From positions 682,001-746,000 of the forward strand of contig JAACMV010000008.1 of the NCBI GenBank assembly GCA_010909725.1: a stretch of 64,000 nt of DNA, given 5' to 3'. The translations under genes and the position numbers were made by a program. Under the pieces are notes generated by a model. The model was not told the DNA's origin and ran no database searches. It saw only the letters and a program-made list of their open reading frames with translations. Of this stretch, positions 41,777 through 51,509 are shown in pieces. This DNA is from Picochlorum sp. 'celeri'. Taxonomy: Eukaryota; Chlorophyta; Trebouxiophyceae. How positions within the stretch are numbered: position 1 is the stretch's first letter; every line of letters starts with the position of its first letter.

Positions 41777-42937
41777 TCATGTATTCATTCGTTGTACGAG
41801 TAATGATATGAAGGCTCGAACATCCTCTGGACTCATGGATGTAATCTCTACACCACCATGCTGTGACTCCTCCACTCTATCATATAATTTCTGCAATTCC
41901 TTTCGATGCTTTTTACTCATACTAGACAACTGCTGTAGATCCAAAGGTGATTGATGTGCGGTGATGTGCGTATTCATGGCGTACATACAGGACTGTAGGA
42001 ATAATTTCAACTGTACATCCTCGTTCTGCTGCCTAGCCATATCACTCTCTGCTTTCCGAATCTTGGCTTCCATCTTACGAAGTGACATGTGCAAATTGGC
42101 ATTTTCTTCACGATGGTGAGCGGCATTGCGTTTTGCCACTGCCAACTGTTGCTCCAAACCAGCTTGCTCTTGCACACGTCTCTCCTCCTGTGCAACAACA
42201 TGCTGCATCTGTGCCTTCCACCTCCTTAGAATTTTCATGCACTGTTCAATTTCTTCCTGATATTTGCGCTCAAGACGTTTCTTCAACTGTAGGACTTCTG
42301 CACGCAGAGATGTACATTCCTTTTTATATTTCTTCGCCCTGAGCTGCATGAGCTTTGCACAACTCTCCAAACGAACCATATTGACAAGATTGACCTGCTT
42401 CACTCGACTGCATCGCCTCGCCAGCCTCTTTTTCTGACACCTTTTCAAACATGAATAATTTGCAAACACAAAACCCTTCACTGGGCCCGACAACCTCATA
42501 TACTTGCGCAGCATTCGTTGAGTCTCTGGATCCACCATGTGCTGCTGGCACGCAGCTTGTACTTCTTGAACGCGTTGCGTCAATGCGTCAATGTTCCCTG
42601 CATATCGCTGTTTCATGCACTCCTTTTCTTCTTCTATGACTGCACACTTTGTTTCCATCTCTTGTCTCATCGCCTCCATGTCCTTTTCGAGACGCAATCC
42701 ATCCTGCTGTGCCAGTCTGTACAACTCATGAGCCTCCCTCAACTCATATAAGTGAACCTTGTTCATTCTTTCGATTTCTCGCTCCAATACCACCACACGC
42801 TCATCTAAAGGCATTGAATACTCCTTCTCTACGGGTACCGCGGCTATATCACTCTCGCTTTCTGGACAGTCAACCCCTCCTCCTTTGCCACTGGTTGACT
42901 TCATTCCTCCAGGCACATTCTTCTCTTTTCCAGACAT
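41777..42937 (-). CDS. Long coiled-coil protein, unknown function
   Basis: From ATG 42937 the product has 386 aa; upstream in-frame codons to 42997 are not needed. After a short disordered N-terminus, residues about 45-130 form a strong coiled coil (RVVVLEREIERMNKVHLYELREAHE is cut here by charged heptads). A basic middle carries an IQ-like or Arg-rich segment (CQKKRLARRCSRVKQ), and a second coiled coil covers about 185-330. Its layout resembles basal-body or centriolar CCDC proteins, which would imply flagella, but I see no diagnostic motif. It converges on NOP53 with 30 nt between stops. Confidence 0.6.
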   Translation of the reverse strand: MSGKEKNVPGGMKSTSGKGGGVDCPESESDIAAVPVEKEYSMPLDERVVVLEREIERMNKVHLYELREAHELYRLAQQDGLRLEKDMEAMRQEMETKCAVIEEEKECMKQRYAGNIDALTQRVQEVQAACQQHMVDPETQRMLRKYMRLSGPVKGFVFANYSCLKRCQKKRLARRCSRVKQVNLVNMVRLESCAKLMQLRAKKYKKECTSLRAEVLQLKKRLERKYQEEIEQCMKILRRWKAQMQHVVAQEERRVQEQAGLEQQLAVAKRNAAHHREENANLHMSLRKMEAKIRKAESDMARQQNEDVQLKLFLQSCMYAMNTHITAHQSPLDLQQLSSMSKKHRKELQKLYDRVEESQHGGVEITSMSPEDVRAFISLLVQRMNT

Positions 42938-43194
42938 GATCAAACCATACTCAGTTTGAAATAAAAGCAACATCCAAGTACTTGTATTATCCTTCAAAGT
43001 CGATCAAGAGATGGGTAGGAACCCACTTCCATGGATAGTATCACCATGATCCCTTGGGCATTCACAACCAGCATGCGTTGAAATTCCACCGTCTTCCGTA
43101 AATAAAAGTCAGAAAAGAGCGTTTCACCAATGCACATATCCTGTTATTTCAGTCATTTAATCTCGCAGTCTGAAAGGTAATAAACTTTTTAATC

Positions 43195-45759
43195 ATGGCT
43201 CCCCCAAGGAGAGCGAGAAGTGCCAAGGGAAAAGGGGAAGTTAATGAAATTACTCGAACCTTGGAACAATTATGTGCTTTAGATGGAAGGAAGACGGATG
43301 TGATCTATCTGAAGCGAGAATGTTTTCAGAAATTGATCAAATATATGACAACTGGGATCGATATGTCCAGTGTGTTTGTACCAGCGACGAAATGTGTAGC
43401 ATTGTCAAAGAGTGATTTACCTCTGAAGAAAATGCTGTACTTGTATCTTCGATCAGCAGCTCGACAGAACTCTTCTGTATCTTTGCTTGTTGTCCAAACC
43501 CTCCTTAATGATACCAAGGATATTGATCCCAGGATCCGGGGGTTGGCGGTGCGTTCCATGTGCTCGCTTCGGGTGCCAGAGCTTTTGGAAAATGTGCTGC
43601 CAGTGGTAGTAGAGGGTCTCGGGGATAGGCATGCGTATGTTCGAGAAGTTTCTGTGATTGGCGTGTTGAAATGTTATCAGCAGGATGCAGATAAATCAAA
43701 GGAGCTTGGGTTGATTGAGAAGGTCAAGGTGATGCTTCAGACTGACACGGATACCCAGGTGATTACAAGCTGTTTATACGTATTGCAACAGTTGGGTGCT
43801 CTGAACTCAGCGACCCTCCCAAAGCCTCTCATGATATCATTGATGAATAATGTGAGGAGTTTTAGTGAGTGGGGACAGTGCCTGCTCATGGGGATTTTGT
43901 TGCAGCATTATAGACCAGAGACTGAGGAGGAACGATTTGATGTGCTCGAGGTGTTGGATTTTGGGCTGAACCATACAAATTCTGCGGTGATCATGGCATC
44001 AGCCAAGCTTTTTCTTCACTATACAGCGAATTATAAAGAGCAATATGATCAAGTCCTTCGTCTGATCAAGGGTCCTCTCAGGACGCTGCTGGTGGGGAGG
44101 GAGCCAGAGATTGCGTATGCTGCATTGGCCAACATCAAAGTGCTGGCGGAGAGGCACCCAGAGCAATTTTATATGATGTCGAATGACTTTTTCTATAGAC
44201 CTGAGGATCCTTCGTACTTGAAACTCTTGAAGTTGGATATGCTTGTGACATTGTCTTGTGGGAATAATGCATTTGATACTGCAGAAGAATCATTGCAGTA
44301 TGCCAAGGATCATGACGATGATGTGGCTCGACATGGGATTCGAGCAATCTCGCGTATTGCTGTGAAAGTAGAAAATGTGGACGGGATATTAGATAGATTG
44401 CTTTTGTTTTTGGGACATCGTCGGCTTGATATTGTCAGTGAGACTGTTATAGCATTTGCATCAGCATTAAACAAATTTCCTGATGCTGCAGCTATCTGTG
44501 CTCCCTCCATTGCAGAGGTTCAGTTTAGTACATTGGTAGATCCAGAAGCTAGATCTGCATTTGTCTGGATATTAGGGCAGTTTGGAGGAAACATCCAGGA
44601 AGCTCCGTATATTTTGGAGGATGTCTGCAGTGGCTTTGAAAATGAGGATTGTACTGTGAAGACAGCCATGTTGACCGCAGTTGTCAAATTATTCTGCAAA
44701 AGACCTCCCGAATGCTTACAACTTACAAAACATGTCTTGAGTGCATGCATCTCTGGACCAGATTATACATTAAGTGAGAGAGCTGCCATGTACTCGGCAT
44801 TGCTGGACACCTTGGGAAAGGATCAGACAGCATCGATTTTAGAGTTGCCTGCTGCCGACTATGCAGGGTCTGGTATTGTTTCTGGAGTGACCGAGGATAT
44901 TAAAGATAAATTGTTTGATGAATGGAATACGTTGTCCGTGATATATGGTCAACCAGCCATGACGTTCATAGAGGATGATGGAGAAAGTCTGACCAGGTTT
45001 GAATCTGGGTCACTTGGAGGTGACATTGTGGAGCAAGGTGGAGACCATATATTGATGGAGTCTTCCAATGCAGCCACAGAACTTTTGGATATGACAACTG
45101 AGGAGGATCAAGGATTAAAAGTAGAAATGGAGTCGTTGGAAGTACAGCATGACTTGTTGGGAGGAGACAGCCAGCCAGACCTTCAGGCACAGCTGGACAA
45201 TTTTTCGTTCGACGCGCCTCAATCATCAGAGAATGCACAGAGTACTATGGATAATGGAGCAGCCATTAGCGATTTAGATATGCTCATGGGAATGGTGCCA
45301 AATGAACCGGTTCAAACTCGTGACACTCCTGGAAGAGCCATAGGCAATGGAGCTCCTGCAGAGGGCACAGAAGAAATATCATTGCAGTCTCCAGGAGAAT
45401 CCATACAGATGGATCAGGGTCAATTCAAACAACTATGGGATGATCTATCCATCTTTTCGGTGACCTCCGAGTACACCTTTGAGTCTTCAAACATCGTCAA
45501 TGCAATCTGTAGTGACAGGTTTTCAAATTTTGAAAACCACATCAAGCAAGCAAATCTGATCTGTGTAGGCAAGCCGGCGAATGGATCAGGGCAGCCGTAT
45601 CGCTTCTTCTTTCATGGAAAGCGAAAAAACTCGGATGATCGTGTCCTATTAAATATTGTCGTGCAGAATCAAGTAGCATCAATTGATGTACGCAGTGAGA
45701 ACATCAACTTGAGCAATCACATCAAAGACATGGTGACAACCCTTCTTCTTACATTCTAA
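43195..45759 (+). CDS. AP-4 complex subunit beta (beta-adaptin)
   Basis: A single exon from ATG 43195 encodes 854 aa. AP-4 sorts cargo at the trans-Golgi network without clathrin. The N-terminal trunk (about 15-570) is an ARM/HEAT solenoid with KKMLYLYLRSAARQ, DPRIRGLAVRSMCSLRVPEL, DRHAYVREVSVIGVLKC, ASAKLFLHYTANYKEQYD and ILGQFGGNIQEAPYILED. An acidic, Asp/Glu/Ser-rich hinge (about 585-735) lacks a clear clathrin box, which speaks for AP-4 rather than AP-1/2. The C-terminal B2-type appendage (about 740-854) contains FKQLWDDLSIFSV and LLNIVVQNQ. The length suits AP-4 beta (739 in human) better than AP-1/2 beta (about 940). It is convergent with the phosphatase gene, with 3 nt between stops. 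Confidence 0.85.
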   Translation: MAPPRRARSAKGKGEVNEITRTLEQLCALDGRKTDVIYLKRECFQKLIKYMTTGIDMSSVFVPATKCVALSKSDLPLKKMLYLYLRSAARQNSSVSLLVVQTLLNDTKDIDPRIRGLAVRSMCSLRVPELLENVLPVVVEGLGDRHAYVREVSVIGVLKCYQQDADKSKELGLIEKVKVMLQTDTDTQVITSCLYVLQQLGALNSATLPKPLMISLMNNVRSFSEWGQCLLMGILLQHYRPETEEERFDVLEVLDFGLNHTNSAVIMASAKLFLHYTANYKEQYDQVLRLIKGPLRTLLVGREPEIAYAALANIKVLAERHPEQFYMMSNDFFYRPEDPSYLKLLKLDMLVTLSCGNNAFDTAEESLQYAKDHDDDVARHGIRAISRIAVKVENVDGILDRLLLFLGHRRLDIVSETVIAFASALNKFPDAAAICAPSIAEVQFSTLVDPEARSAFVWILGQFGGNIQEAPYILEDVCSGFENEDCTVKTAMLTAVVKLFCKRPPECLQLTKHVLSACISGPDYTLSERAAMYSALLDTLGKDQTASILELPAADYAGSGIVSGVTEDIKDKLFDEWNTLSVIYGQPAMTFIEDDGESLTRFESGSLGGDIVEQGGDHILMESSNAATELLDMTTEEDQGLKVEMESLEVQHDLLGGDSQPDLQAQLDNFSFDAPQSSENAQSTMDNGAAISDLDMLMGMVPNEPVQTRDTPGRAIGNGAPAEGTEEISLQSPGESIQMDQGQFKQLWDDLSIFSVTSEYTFESSNIVNAICSDRFSNFENHIKQANLICVGKPANGSGQPYRFFFHGKRKNSDDRVLLNIVVQNQVASIDVRSENINLSNHIKDMVTTLLLTF

Positions 45760-45762
45760 ACC

Positions 45763-46458
45763 TTATAACATTTCAGTTATTTCTTTAATATCCATCACAT
45801 ACCAATCAGACCTCTTTGCAACCCCCTCACGGAAAACAGTACCCCCATATCCAATAAATATATCCGCCCCTGATGGTGCTTTCGCCTCTGCATCGGTTGC
45901 ACCATCTCCAACCATGACAACAGTCTCCAGGCCCCAGTGCTCTTTAATATGCACCACTGCTTCTTTCTTACCTCCACTTCGACTAGTAAATTCGTCAGCA
46001 TCAAAGCCAGCGTATTTGCCAGACTCATCAAACAACAAGTTGTTTGCAAACACATGACTCACTGGAATACCCAGAGATTCTGCCAGTGGGTGTATAATCT
46101 GTCTAAATCCCCCGGAGACTAAGAAGACTTTCACACCTTTATTCTCTAATGTATCCAAGAGATCTTGAATTCCATCGGATAGCATATGAGGGTGATCTCT
46201 CAGGAAGTTATCCACATCTGCTTGAGAAGGACTCATCACACCCAACCTCTCTGCCAATGCATCCTGGAACAACACCGTCCCACCCATGGCTTTTGCAGTA
46301 AGATTTTTCACTTCCTCTCCCACGCCGAGATATTCAGCCAGCTCATCAATAGACTCGTCTTTGCAAAATGTACTATCAACATCAAAGCAGACCCCCTCAG
46401 CCTTTTTCAAAATATCCAATACCTGCTCCGATGGCTCCCTTGGCACATCAACAGACAT
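45763..46458 (-). CDS. Phosphoserine phosphatase
   Basis: From ATG 46458 the product has 231 aa. It catalyses the last step of serine synthesis, phosphoserine to serine. HAD motif I is DVDSTFCKDE (about 27-36; human has DVDSTVIREEGID), motif II is FLVSGGFRQI, and motif III and IV are KKEAVVHIKEHWG and MVGDGATDAEA. The HAD cap (LAERLGVMSPSQADV) lies between motifs I and II. Upstream in the same frame an RSLLCASS stretch follows a GCAG acceptor-like site, so a transit peptide from an additional 5' exon is possible, as the plant enzyme is plastidic; no clean first exon was found. Confidence 0.93.
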   Translation of the reverse strand: MSVDVPREPSEQVLDILKKAEGVCFDVDSTFCKDESIDELAEYLGVGEEVKNLTAKAMGGTVLFQDALAERLGVMSPSQADVDNFLRDHPHMLSDGIQDLLDTLENKGVKVFLVSGGFRQIIHPLAESLGIPVSHVFANNLLFDESGKYAGFDADEFTSRSGGKKEAVVHIKEHWGLETVVMVGDGATDAEAKAPSGADIFIGYGGTVFREGVAKRSDWYVMDIKEITEML

Positions 46459-47028
46459 ACTCGATGCACACAATAACGAACGCCCTGCATCATCATAGTA
46501 CCATCATGCCTGCGTCGTCACGATCAATTCTTTTGAACATGGGATTGATCAGAAGAAGCCATACCTTGACTCTGCAAGAAACCTACGTTTCGAACGTGAC
46601 AAGCTGCCCTACCACTCTCTAAAAACGATCGACGAGTACTTCTCTATATAAAAATGATAAATTCTATACTCATCGCCCAGCAATATAGCAATATCTCGAA
46701 TGAATCTGAAGAAAACGTACCAATCCTTGGGGCAATGCACGTGGCTTGGAAGCGAGGGCACAGGCTTGCATTGTGCCAATAGATTCAATATAAACTATAA
46801 AAATAATATTTAAGATTAAAAATGATGTGATATCCTCAAGAAAAGGAGCAGATTGAAGAATTCAAATCAACAGCTGATGGCATCTGCTCTCACATGGATT
46901 GCAGATCAGATCCTGATAAAGACACTTGGGTCATTAAGTCGCCGTATATGCTACAAAAAATGAATTTTATGATATGGGTCGTCGAATATGATGTGATATA
47001 GCGCAGGGTAATGATTTTATAGTTCAAC
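46459..47028. other. Region between divergent genes; promoters of the phosphatase and DDX42 genes
   Basis: No gene is seen across 570 nt. The sequence is AT-rich, with TATATA near 46645 on the minus-strand side and AT-rich runs near 46790-46830. A possible 5' exon of the phosphatase may lie at 46470-46640. Confidence 0.45.
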
Positions 47029-49101
47029 ATGACCAACTTTCAAGAAGAGTGGAGTCGAGAGGAGATACTCGAATATTTGGATAGGAAAGGGGAGGATTAT
47101 GATGATTGTCAAACCCTTGATGACTTGATACAGCGAGCGCGGGAGTGTGAGGAGAATACGGGCGAGCCTGCGACAAAAGGGAATACGGTCAAGGAGGTGG
47201 AAGACGAGGATGCTCTTGATGCGTACATGAAGAGTGTGGATGATGCAATCCAGCAACAAGAAGATTCGATGCATAAATCAACAACAAAGACTGGAAGGCT
47301 GAAACATGAGTTGCTGGAGACTGATGAGCCTGGTGTGGACTTTTTGGAGCAGGTTGCTTTGCATCCTGAAACGGGTGCTGCTGCTCTGCCGGCAGATGGT
47401 GGGGATGGGGAAAAGCACTGTGGTTCCATGTCTTTGAAGCCAATTGATCATGGTTCGGTACAGTATGAGGATTTCGAAAAGAATCTATACGTTCAGCCAG
47501 TCGAATTGGCAGCATTAGATGCACGTGAGATGAGTGCAAAACGGCAAAGATTGAAGATTAGAGTTCTTGGAGGTGGTGATATTCCATGTCCCATTGACAC
47601 CTTTCATCAAGCTTTTTACCGTGATAGAAAGATATTGAGGGCGGTTGAGACTGCAGGATATGCGTCACCTACGCCAATACAGGCACAGGCTATTCCAGCA
47701 ATACTTGCTGGGCGGGATGTTGTGGGGATTGCGGAAACTGGAAGTGGAAAGACTGCTGCATATACTCTTCCAATGATTTCTCATATTATGGCTCAGAGGA
47801 GGTTGGAGAAAGGAGAAGGGCCGATTGCCCTGATCATAACTCCCACAAGGGAGCTGGCTGAACAGATTCATCAGCATACCAGGAAATTTGGCAAATTCCA
47901 TGGGCTGAGATCGTGTGCTGCCTTTGGAGGACTCCATAAATATAATCAAATAAAAGAGTTGCGAGCTGGGGCAGAGATAGCTGTGTGCACACCTGGGCGG
48001 ATGATTGATTTAATCAAAAGCAAGGCTTGTACATTGCACAGGGTCACATATGTTGTCTTGGATGAAGCTGATCGCATGTTTGACCTTGGTTTCGAACCTC
48101 AAATTCGAGAGTTGCTCGGACAAATACGACCTAATAGACAGTTTGTTCTATTTTCTGCGACCATGCCAAGAAAAGTAGAGAATTTAGCAGCCACATTTCT
48201 GGACACGCCTGTGAGAGTCCTTGTCGGCTCTGTTGGTGGGGTGAATGCAAATATCAGCCAACATGTGTATGTTACGAATAACGAAGCTGAGAAGAAGCTA
48301 TGGCTTACCAAAAGAATTGAGCAGTTTATAGATAAGGGTGACGTGCTCATCTTTGCAAATCAAAAAGCCACAGTGGAGGACGTGTACCATTATCTGCACA
48401 ATCTTGGCCAATTCAAGGTTGGCATGTTTCATGGCGGGGTTCTGGACCAAGGAGAGCGTAGAGATACTCTTTCTCAATTCAAAAACCAGAAGCTTCATGT
48501 TTTAGTTGCGACGGATATAGCTGCGAGAGGGCTTGATATCGATACAATCAAGGTTGTGATCAACTATGATGCACCCAAGGATTCCAACACATATGTCCAC
48601 AGGATTGGTAGAACCAGTAGGGCAGGAAAGACTGATGGAGAAGCGCACACACTATTGCTTCCACATGAAGGCAAACAAGCTGCCCATATTGTAGAGTACA
48701 TGGAGTCTGTTGGACAAGAACCTCCTCCATACATTGCAAACCTTGCCAAAAGACATAGGAAAAGGAAACCAAATCCGACTCATACAGCAATCGGGTCTAA
48801 TTCACGTACACAAAAAGAAGGCGGCTTTGACCAAGCGAAAAAGAATACAACGAATCACAGTACACGCAATTTCATGTCATCATTTGTCTCTGCAGGAGAT
48901 GTTCATGGTGATGATACTAGATCACAAAAATCCAGCACTATCACCATTGTGCCCCCCAAAGCAGGCCCAAAACCTCAAATACAACCCACAGTAGACACGA
49001 AAGTCCAATCGGCTATTGACAGGGCAAAAGCTATTGCTGAATCATTGACTCGACAGCATGAAGGGAGTACGAAGAAAAAGAGCAGGTGGGATGCCTCATG
49101 A
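47029..49101 (+). CDS. DEAD-box RNA helicase, DDX42/RH24 type
   Basis: A single exon encodes 690 aa. The N-terminus has an acidic region with DALDAYMKSVDD, as in the DDX42/DDX46 branch (DPLDAFM), which acts in U2 snRNP and spliceosome assembly. All helicase motifs are present: Q motif (SPTPIQAQAIPAILAGRD), I AETGSGKT, Ia PTRELAEQ, Ib TPGR, II DEAD, III SAT, IV VLIFANQ, V ATDIAARGLDI, and VI HRIGRTSRAG. The C-terminal 120 residues are disordered and end in a basic stretch (KKKSRWDAS). It converges on the 2-hydroxyacid dehydrogenase gene, 23 nt between stops. Confidence 0.92.
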   Translation: MTNFQEEWSREEILEYLDRKGEDYDDCQTLDDLIQRARECEENTGEPATKGNTVKEVEDEDALDAYMKSVDDAIQQQEDSMHKSTTKTGRLKHELLETDEPGVDFLEQVALHPETGAAALPADGGDGEKHCGSMSLKPIDHGSVQYEDFEKNLYVQPVELAALDAREMSAKRQRLKIRVLGGGDIPCPIDTFHQAFYRDRKILRAVETAGYASPTPIQAQAIPAILAGRDVVGIAETGSGKTAAYTLPMISHIMAQRRLEKGEGPIALIITPTRELAEQIHQHTRKFGKFHGLRSCAAFGGLHKYNQIKELRAGAEIAVCTPGRMIDLIKSKACTLHRVTYVVLDEADRMFDLGFEPQIRELLGQIRPNRQFVLFSATMPRKVENLAATFLDTPVRVLVGSVGGVNANISQHVYVTNNEAEKKLWLTKRIEQFIDKGDVLIFANQKATVEDVYHYLHNLGQFKVGMFHGGVLDQGERRDTLSQFKNQKLHVLVATDIAARGLDIDTIKVVINYDAPKDSNTYVHRIGRTSRAGKTDGEAHTLLLPHEGKQAAHIVEYMESVGQEPPPYIANLAKRHRKRKPNPTHTAIGSNSRTQKEGGFDQAKKNTTNHSTRNFMSSFVSAGDVHGDDTRSQKSSTITIVPPKAGPKPQIQPTVDTKVQSAIDRAKAIAESLTRQHEGSTKKKSRWDAS

Positions 49102-49124
49102 CAATGCCCCACAACAAACACTAT

Positions 49125-50102
49125 TTATTGATGTAAAACTATCACACTAGGCTCCTGTCCTTTCAATACCACTTTCTCGGCTTCATCGGCAACAATTCTT
49201 GCCATGTTTCTATACGATGTCTGAGTCACTCCAGCAACATGAGGTGTACAGTACACTGCTTCATGCGTTGCAACCGGATCATCTGGATCAAAAGGCTCCT
49301 CAAACTGCACATCGATCCCAAGAGCTCGTATCTTTTCCGATGCTAGACCTTCAACCACCGCATCATAATCCAGTAACCCTCCACGTGCCACATTAACTAT
49401 GATCACTGGTGTTGCACACATGGACAAAAATTCTCTATTCATCATCCCTTGATTACTCGGGTTCAGCGAACATGTAAAAACAACGATATCAGATTTACCC
49501 AAAATGCGACGCATATCCTCCTCCCGACCAACCTCCCCGACATCCTTCAAGATATCCATGTCATTCTCATCAAACTTTCCAACATGCCTTCTCAATGCAA
49601 ACATGTCTACACCAAAGGGCGCCAACCGTGGAACCAAAGCCTTGGCAATATTCCCAAACCCGATGATACATACAGACTTGCCCTTGAGCATGTCTCCGAT
49701 CGGAACACCTAGCCTCTTCTCTCGAAATGCACGCTGCATCTGGTTCACCCGTCTCAGGCAACCAAGCAGTAAAAATACCACCATCTCTGCACATGATTCC
49801 GCATTACCTGTATCCCCAGATGCTATATTTGATACATAAATCCCCTTTGCCGACGCATACTCTATATCAATGCCCTCCACTCCAGCCCCATACTGAATAA
49901 TCAGTTTTGCTCTGCTTGCCTTGTCTATCAAGTCTTTCGTGATCCGACACATCAGAGGCACAATGACATCCGCATCCACAATCTCCTGTGACAACTTGTC
50001 TCGATCACACTGAACAACGGTGCCTAGGCGCCGTCGTTCCACTTCTTCCTTGGTATAGGCGAACCCAAAGTACATGTCATTTCCGCAGAACAGCACCTTC
50101 AT
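49125..50102 (-). CDS. D-isomer-specific 2-hydroxyacid dehydrogenase
   Basis: A single exon from ATG 50102 encodes 325 aa. NAD(P)-dependent family that reduces 2-keto acids or oxidises D-2-hydroxyacids (phosphoglycerate, glycerate, glyoxylate). The cofactor fold is marked by VCIIGFGNIAKALVPRLAPFG (the third Gly is Ala), and the catalytic triad by Arg in NVARGGLLDYDAV, Glu in FEEPFDPDDP and His in TPHVAGVT. There is no ACT domain and no transit peptide, so it is not a standard plastid phosphoglycerate dehydrogenase; the substrate is unknown. The window's phosphoserine phosphatase is about 3 kb away but is not an operon partner. Confidence 0.87.
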   Translation of the reverse strand: MKVLFCGNDMYFGFAYTKEEVERRRLGTVVQCDRDKLSQEIVDADVIVPLMCRITKDLIDKASRAKLIIQYGAGVEGIDIEYASAKGIYVSNIASGDTGNAESCAEMVVFLLLGCLRRVNQMQRAFREKRLGVPIGDMLKGKSVCIIGFGNIAKALVPRLAPFGVDMFALRRHVGKFDENDMDILKDVGEVGREEDMRRILGKSDIVVFTCSLNPSNQGMMNREFLSMCATPVIIVNVARGGLLDYDAVVEGLASEKIRALGIDVQFEEPFDPDDPVATHEAVYCTPHVAGVTQTSYRNMARIVADEAEKVVLKGQEPSVIVLHQ

Positions 50103-50146
50103 CTCCGTATACCAGGTCTATTCCATCCGAAAGAAGTACAAATAAA

Positions 50147-51185
50147 TTAAATACTATCAGTATCAAGCATCGGCAGTCGAATAATCTCATCCTTTCCGCA
50201 GGGAAAGTGATCCATAACAGTCACAAAGTCCATGAGCTGAACGGATTCCAAATACCCATGCCAATAAATCACAAGTCCTGGGCCGAATCTGTTCACATAG
50301 CTATCATATTGTTCTTGGAGAAGCTTCCTGTGAGTAGAGAAGAAAGAAGATGGATACGACTCGAACATTACCACGAATCAGTGCACACATACCTGTGGGT
50401 TTTTGCATCACAAAAAGTTGCCTTGCTATCAATCCAACAGACCACCTTGCCACATACCGCAATCGGAACTTTAAGCAATGCGTCCGGGGTTTTATGAAAA
50501 TGCTGATCCCGTAAGTCATTTTCCGTCCAGAAACAAATCTTGTGCTCCTGGAGATGGTCATACAGTCTGGTCTCATAATCCTCTCCCGCACCATGCCTTG
50601 CAGCATCTGCCGCTGGCCCACATATACTATCCATGATCGCGCACATTTCTATATCTGCTACCAAGCGATCTAAGAATTGATCTTCTGTTTGATGATATGC
50701 TATGCCATGTGCGTTCAAATCGGTTTCGATGAGCGCATCTAGAAACCCAGGAGTGACGCATGTCCTCAACACGTCTGCATTCTTCAGCACAGACCCAACC
50801 ACCTTGCCATTCTTGCAACCCAGCGATGGGCACGATTCCAACATCCGCCTCACCATGATAGATGGAGGTATATGCCATTGTAGGCACAAATCGATGATAC
50901 TCTTGTCCCCTACACAATCATGGCGTTGGTAATTGACCACACACCCAGCAATGGAAACATAAAGACAACCATACCTAGCACATATTCCTTCATCAGACCC
51001 ACCGATGCTTCGCAGAGAGCCGTGTGAGTCTTCTTTACCCTATACTGAACCTCCTGAGAGTATATGCTGTGAACAGTCTCTGCGCCAACCCCAAACCTAT
51101 CTCCAAGCAGTTTGACACAAGGCATGGCAGTTACAGGAACTGACGCCAACGTCTCCAATATACTCTGATACGTCTTTTCATTCAT
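50147..51185 (-). CDS. CDAN1-interacting nuclease 1 (CDIN1, TPD-motif protein)
   Basis: Three exons are inferred: 50975..51185, 50393..50909 and 50147..50327. The introns are 50910-50974 (GTATGG..GTGTAG, phase 1) and 50328-50392 (GTATGT..CTCACAG, phase 2), giving 302 aa (human 281). CDIN1 is a PD-(D/E)XK-type nuclease that pairs with codanin-1, mutated in dyserythropoietic anaemia in people. Seen: VHSIYSQEVQYRVKKTHT (human LLSIFSQEYQKHIKRTHA), PPSIMVRRMLE, GPAADAARHGAGEDYE, DLRDQHFHKTPDALL (TPD motif), WIDSKATFCD with the catalytic Glu replaced by Asp next to Ser-Lys, and YVNRFGPGLVIYWHGYLE. The family has WIESKASF, so the Asp is notable. Confidence 0.9.
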
Positions 51186-51509
51186 CAGATATTCATGAAA
51201 ACCTACTCCTCATTGATCTAAAAATATATATATCCGACATTTGATTGGTATTCATTTTCATTGCAGAGAAGAGACAGTCGTGCACAAAACACAAGAAGAA
51301 AGAGCGAGAGCTGGATGCGTTTTTAATGTTCAATCTACGAAACTTTCCACATTTCAAATCCTTGAACAAAAAATGTGTTTCACACCGAGGAAGATTGCGC
51401 GATGGGAAGAAAAATCAGATGATTACATACATATATCTGTTTATGATGGGTCAATCAGTTATGCTTTTCAGAGACTGAAGACACGCCTCTGTTCCTAGAG
51501 AGACATGGC
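51186..51509. other. Region between divergent genes; no clear gene
   Basis: An 86-codon frame at 51241-51498 overlaps another on the same strand and neither looks like a conserved protein. It should hold the CDIN1 and Nudix promoters. An ATG at 51504, out of frame with the Nudix start at 51510, opens a 9-codon upstream ORF. Confidence 0.4.
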
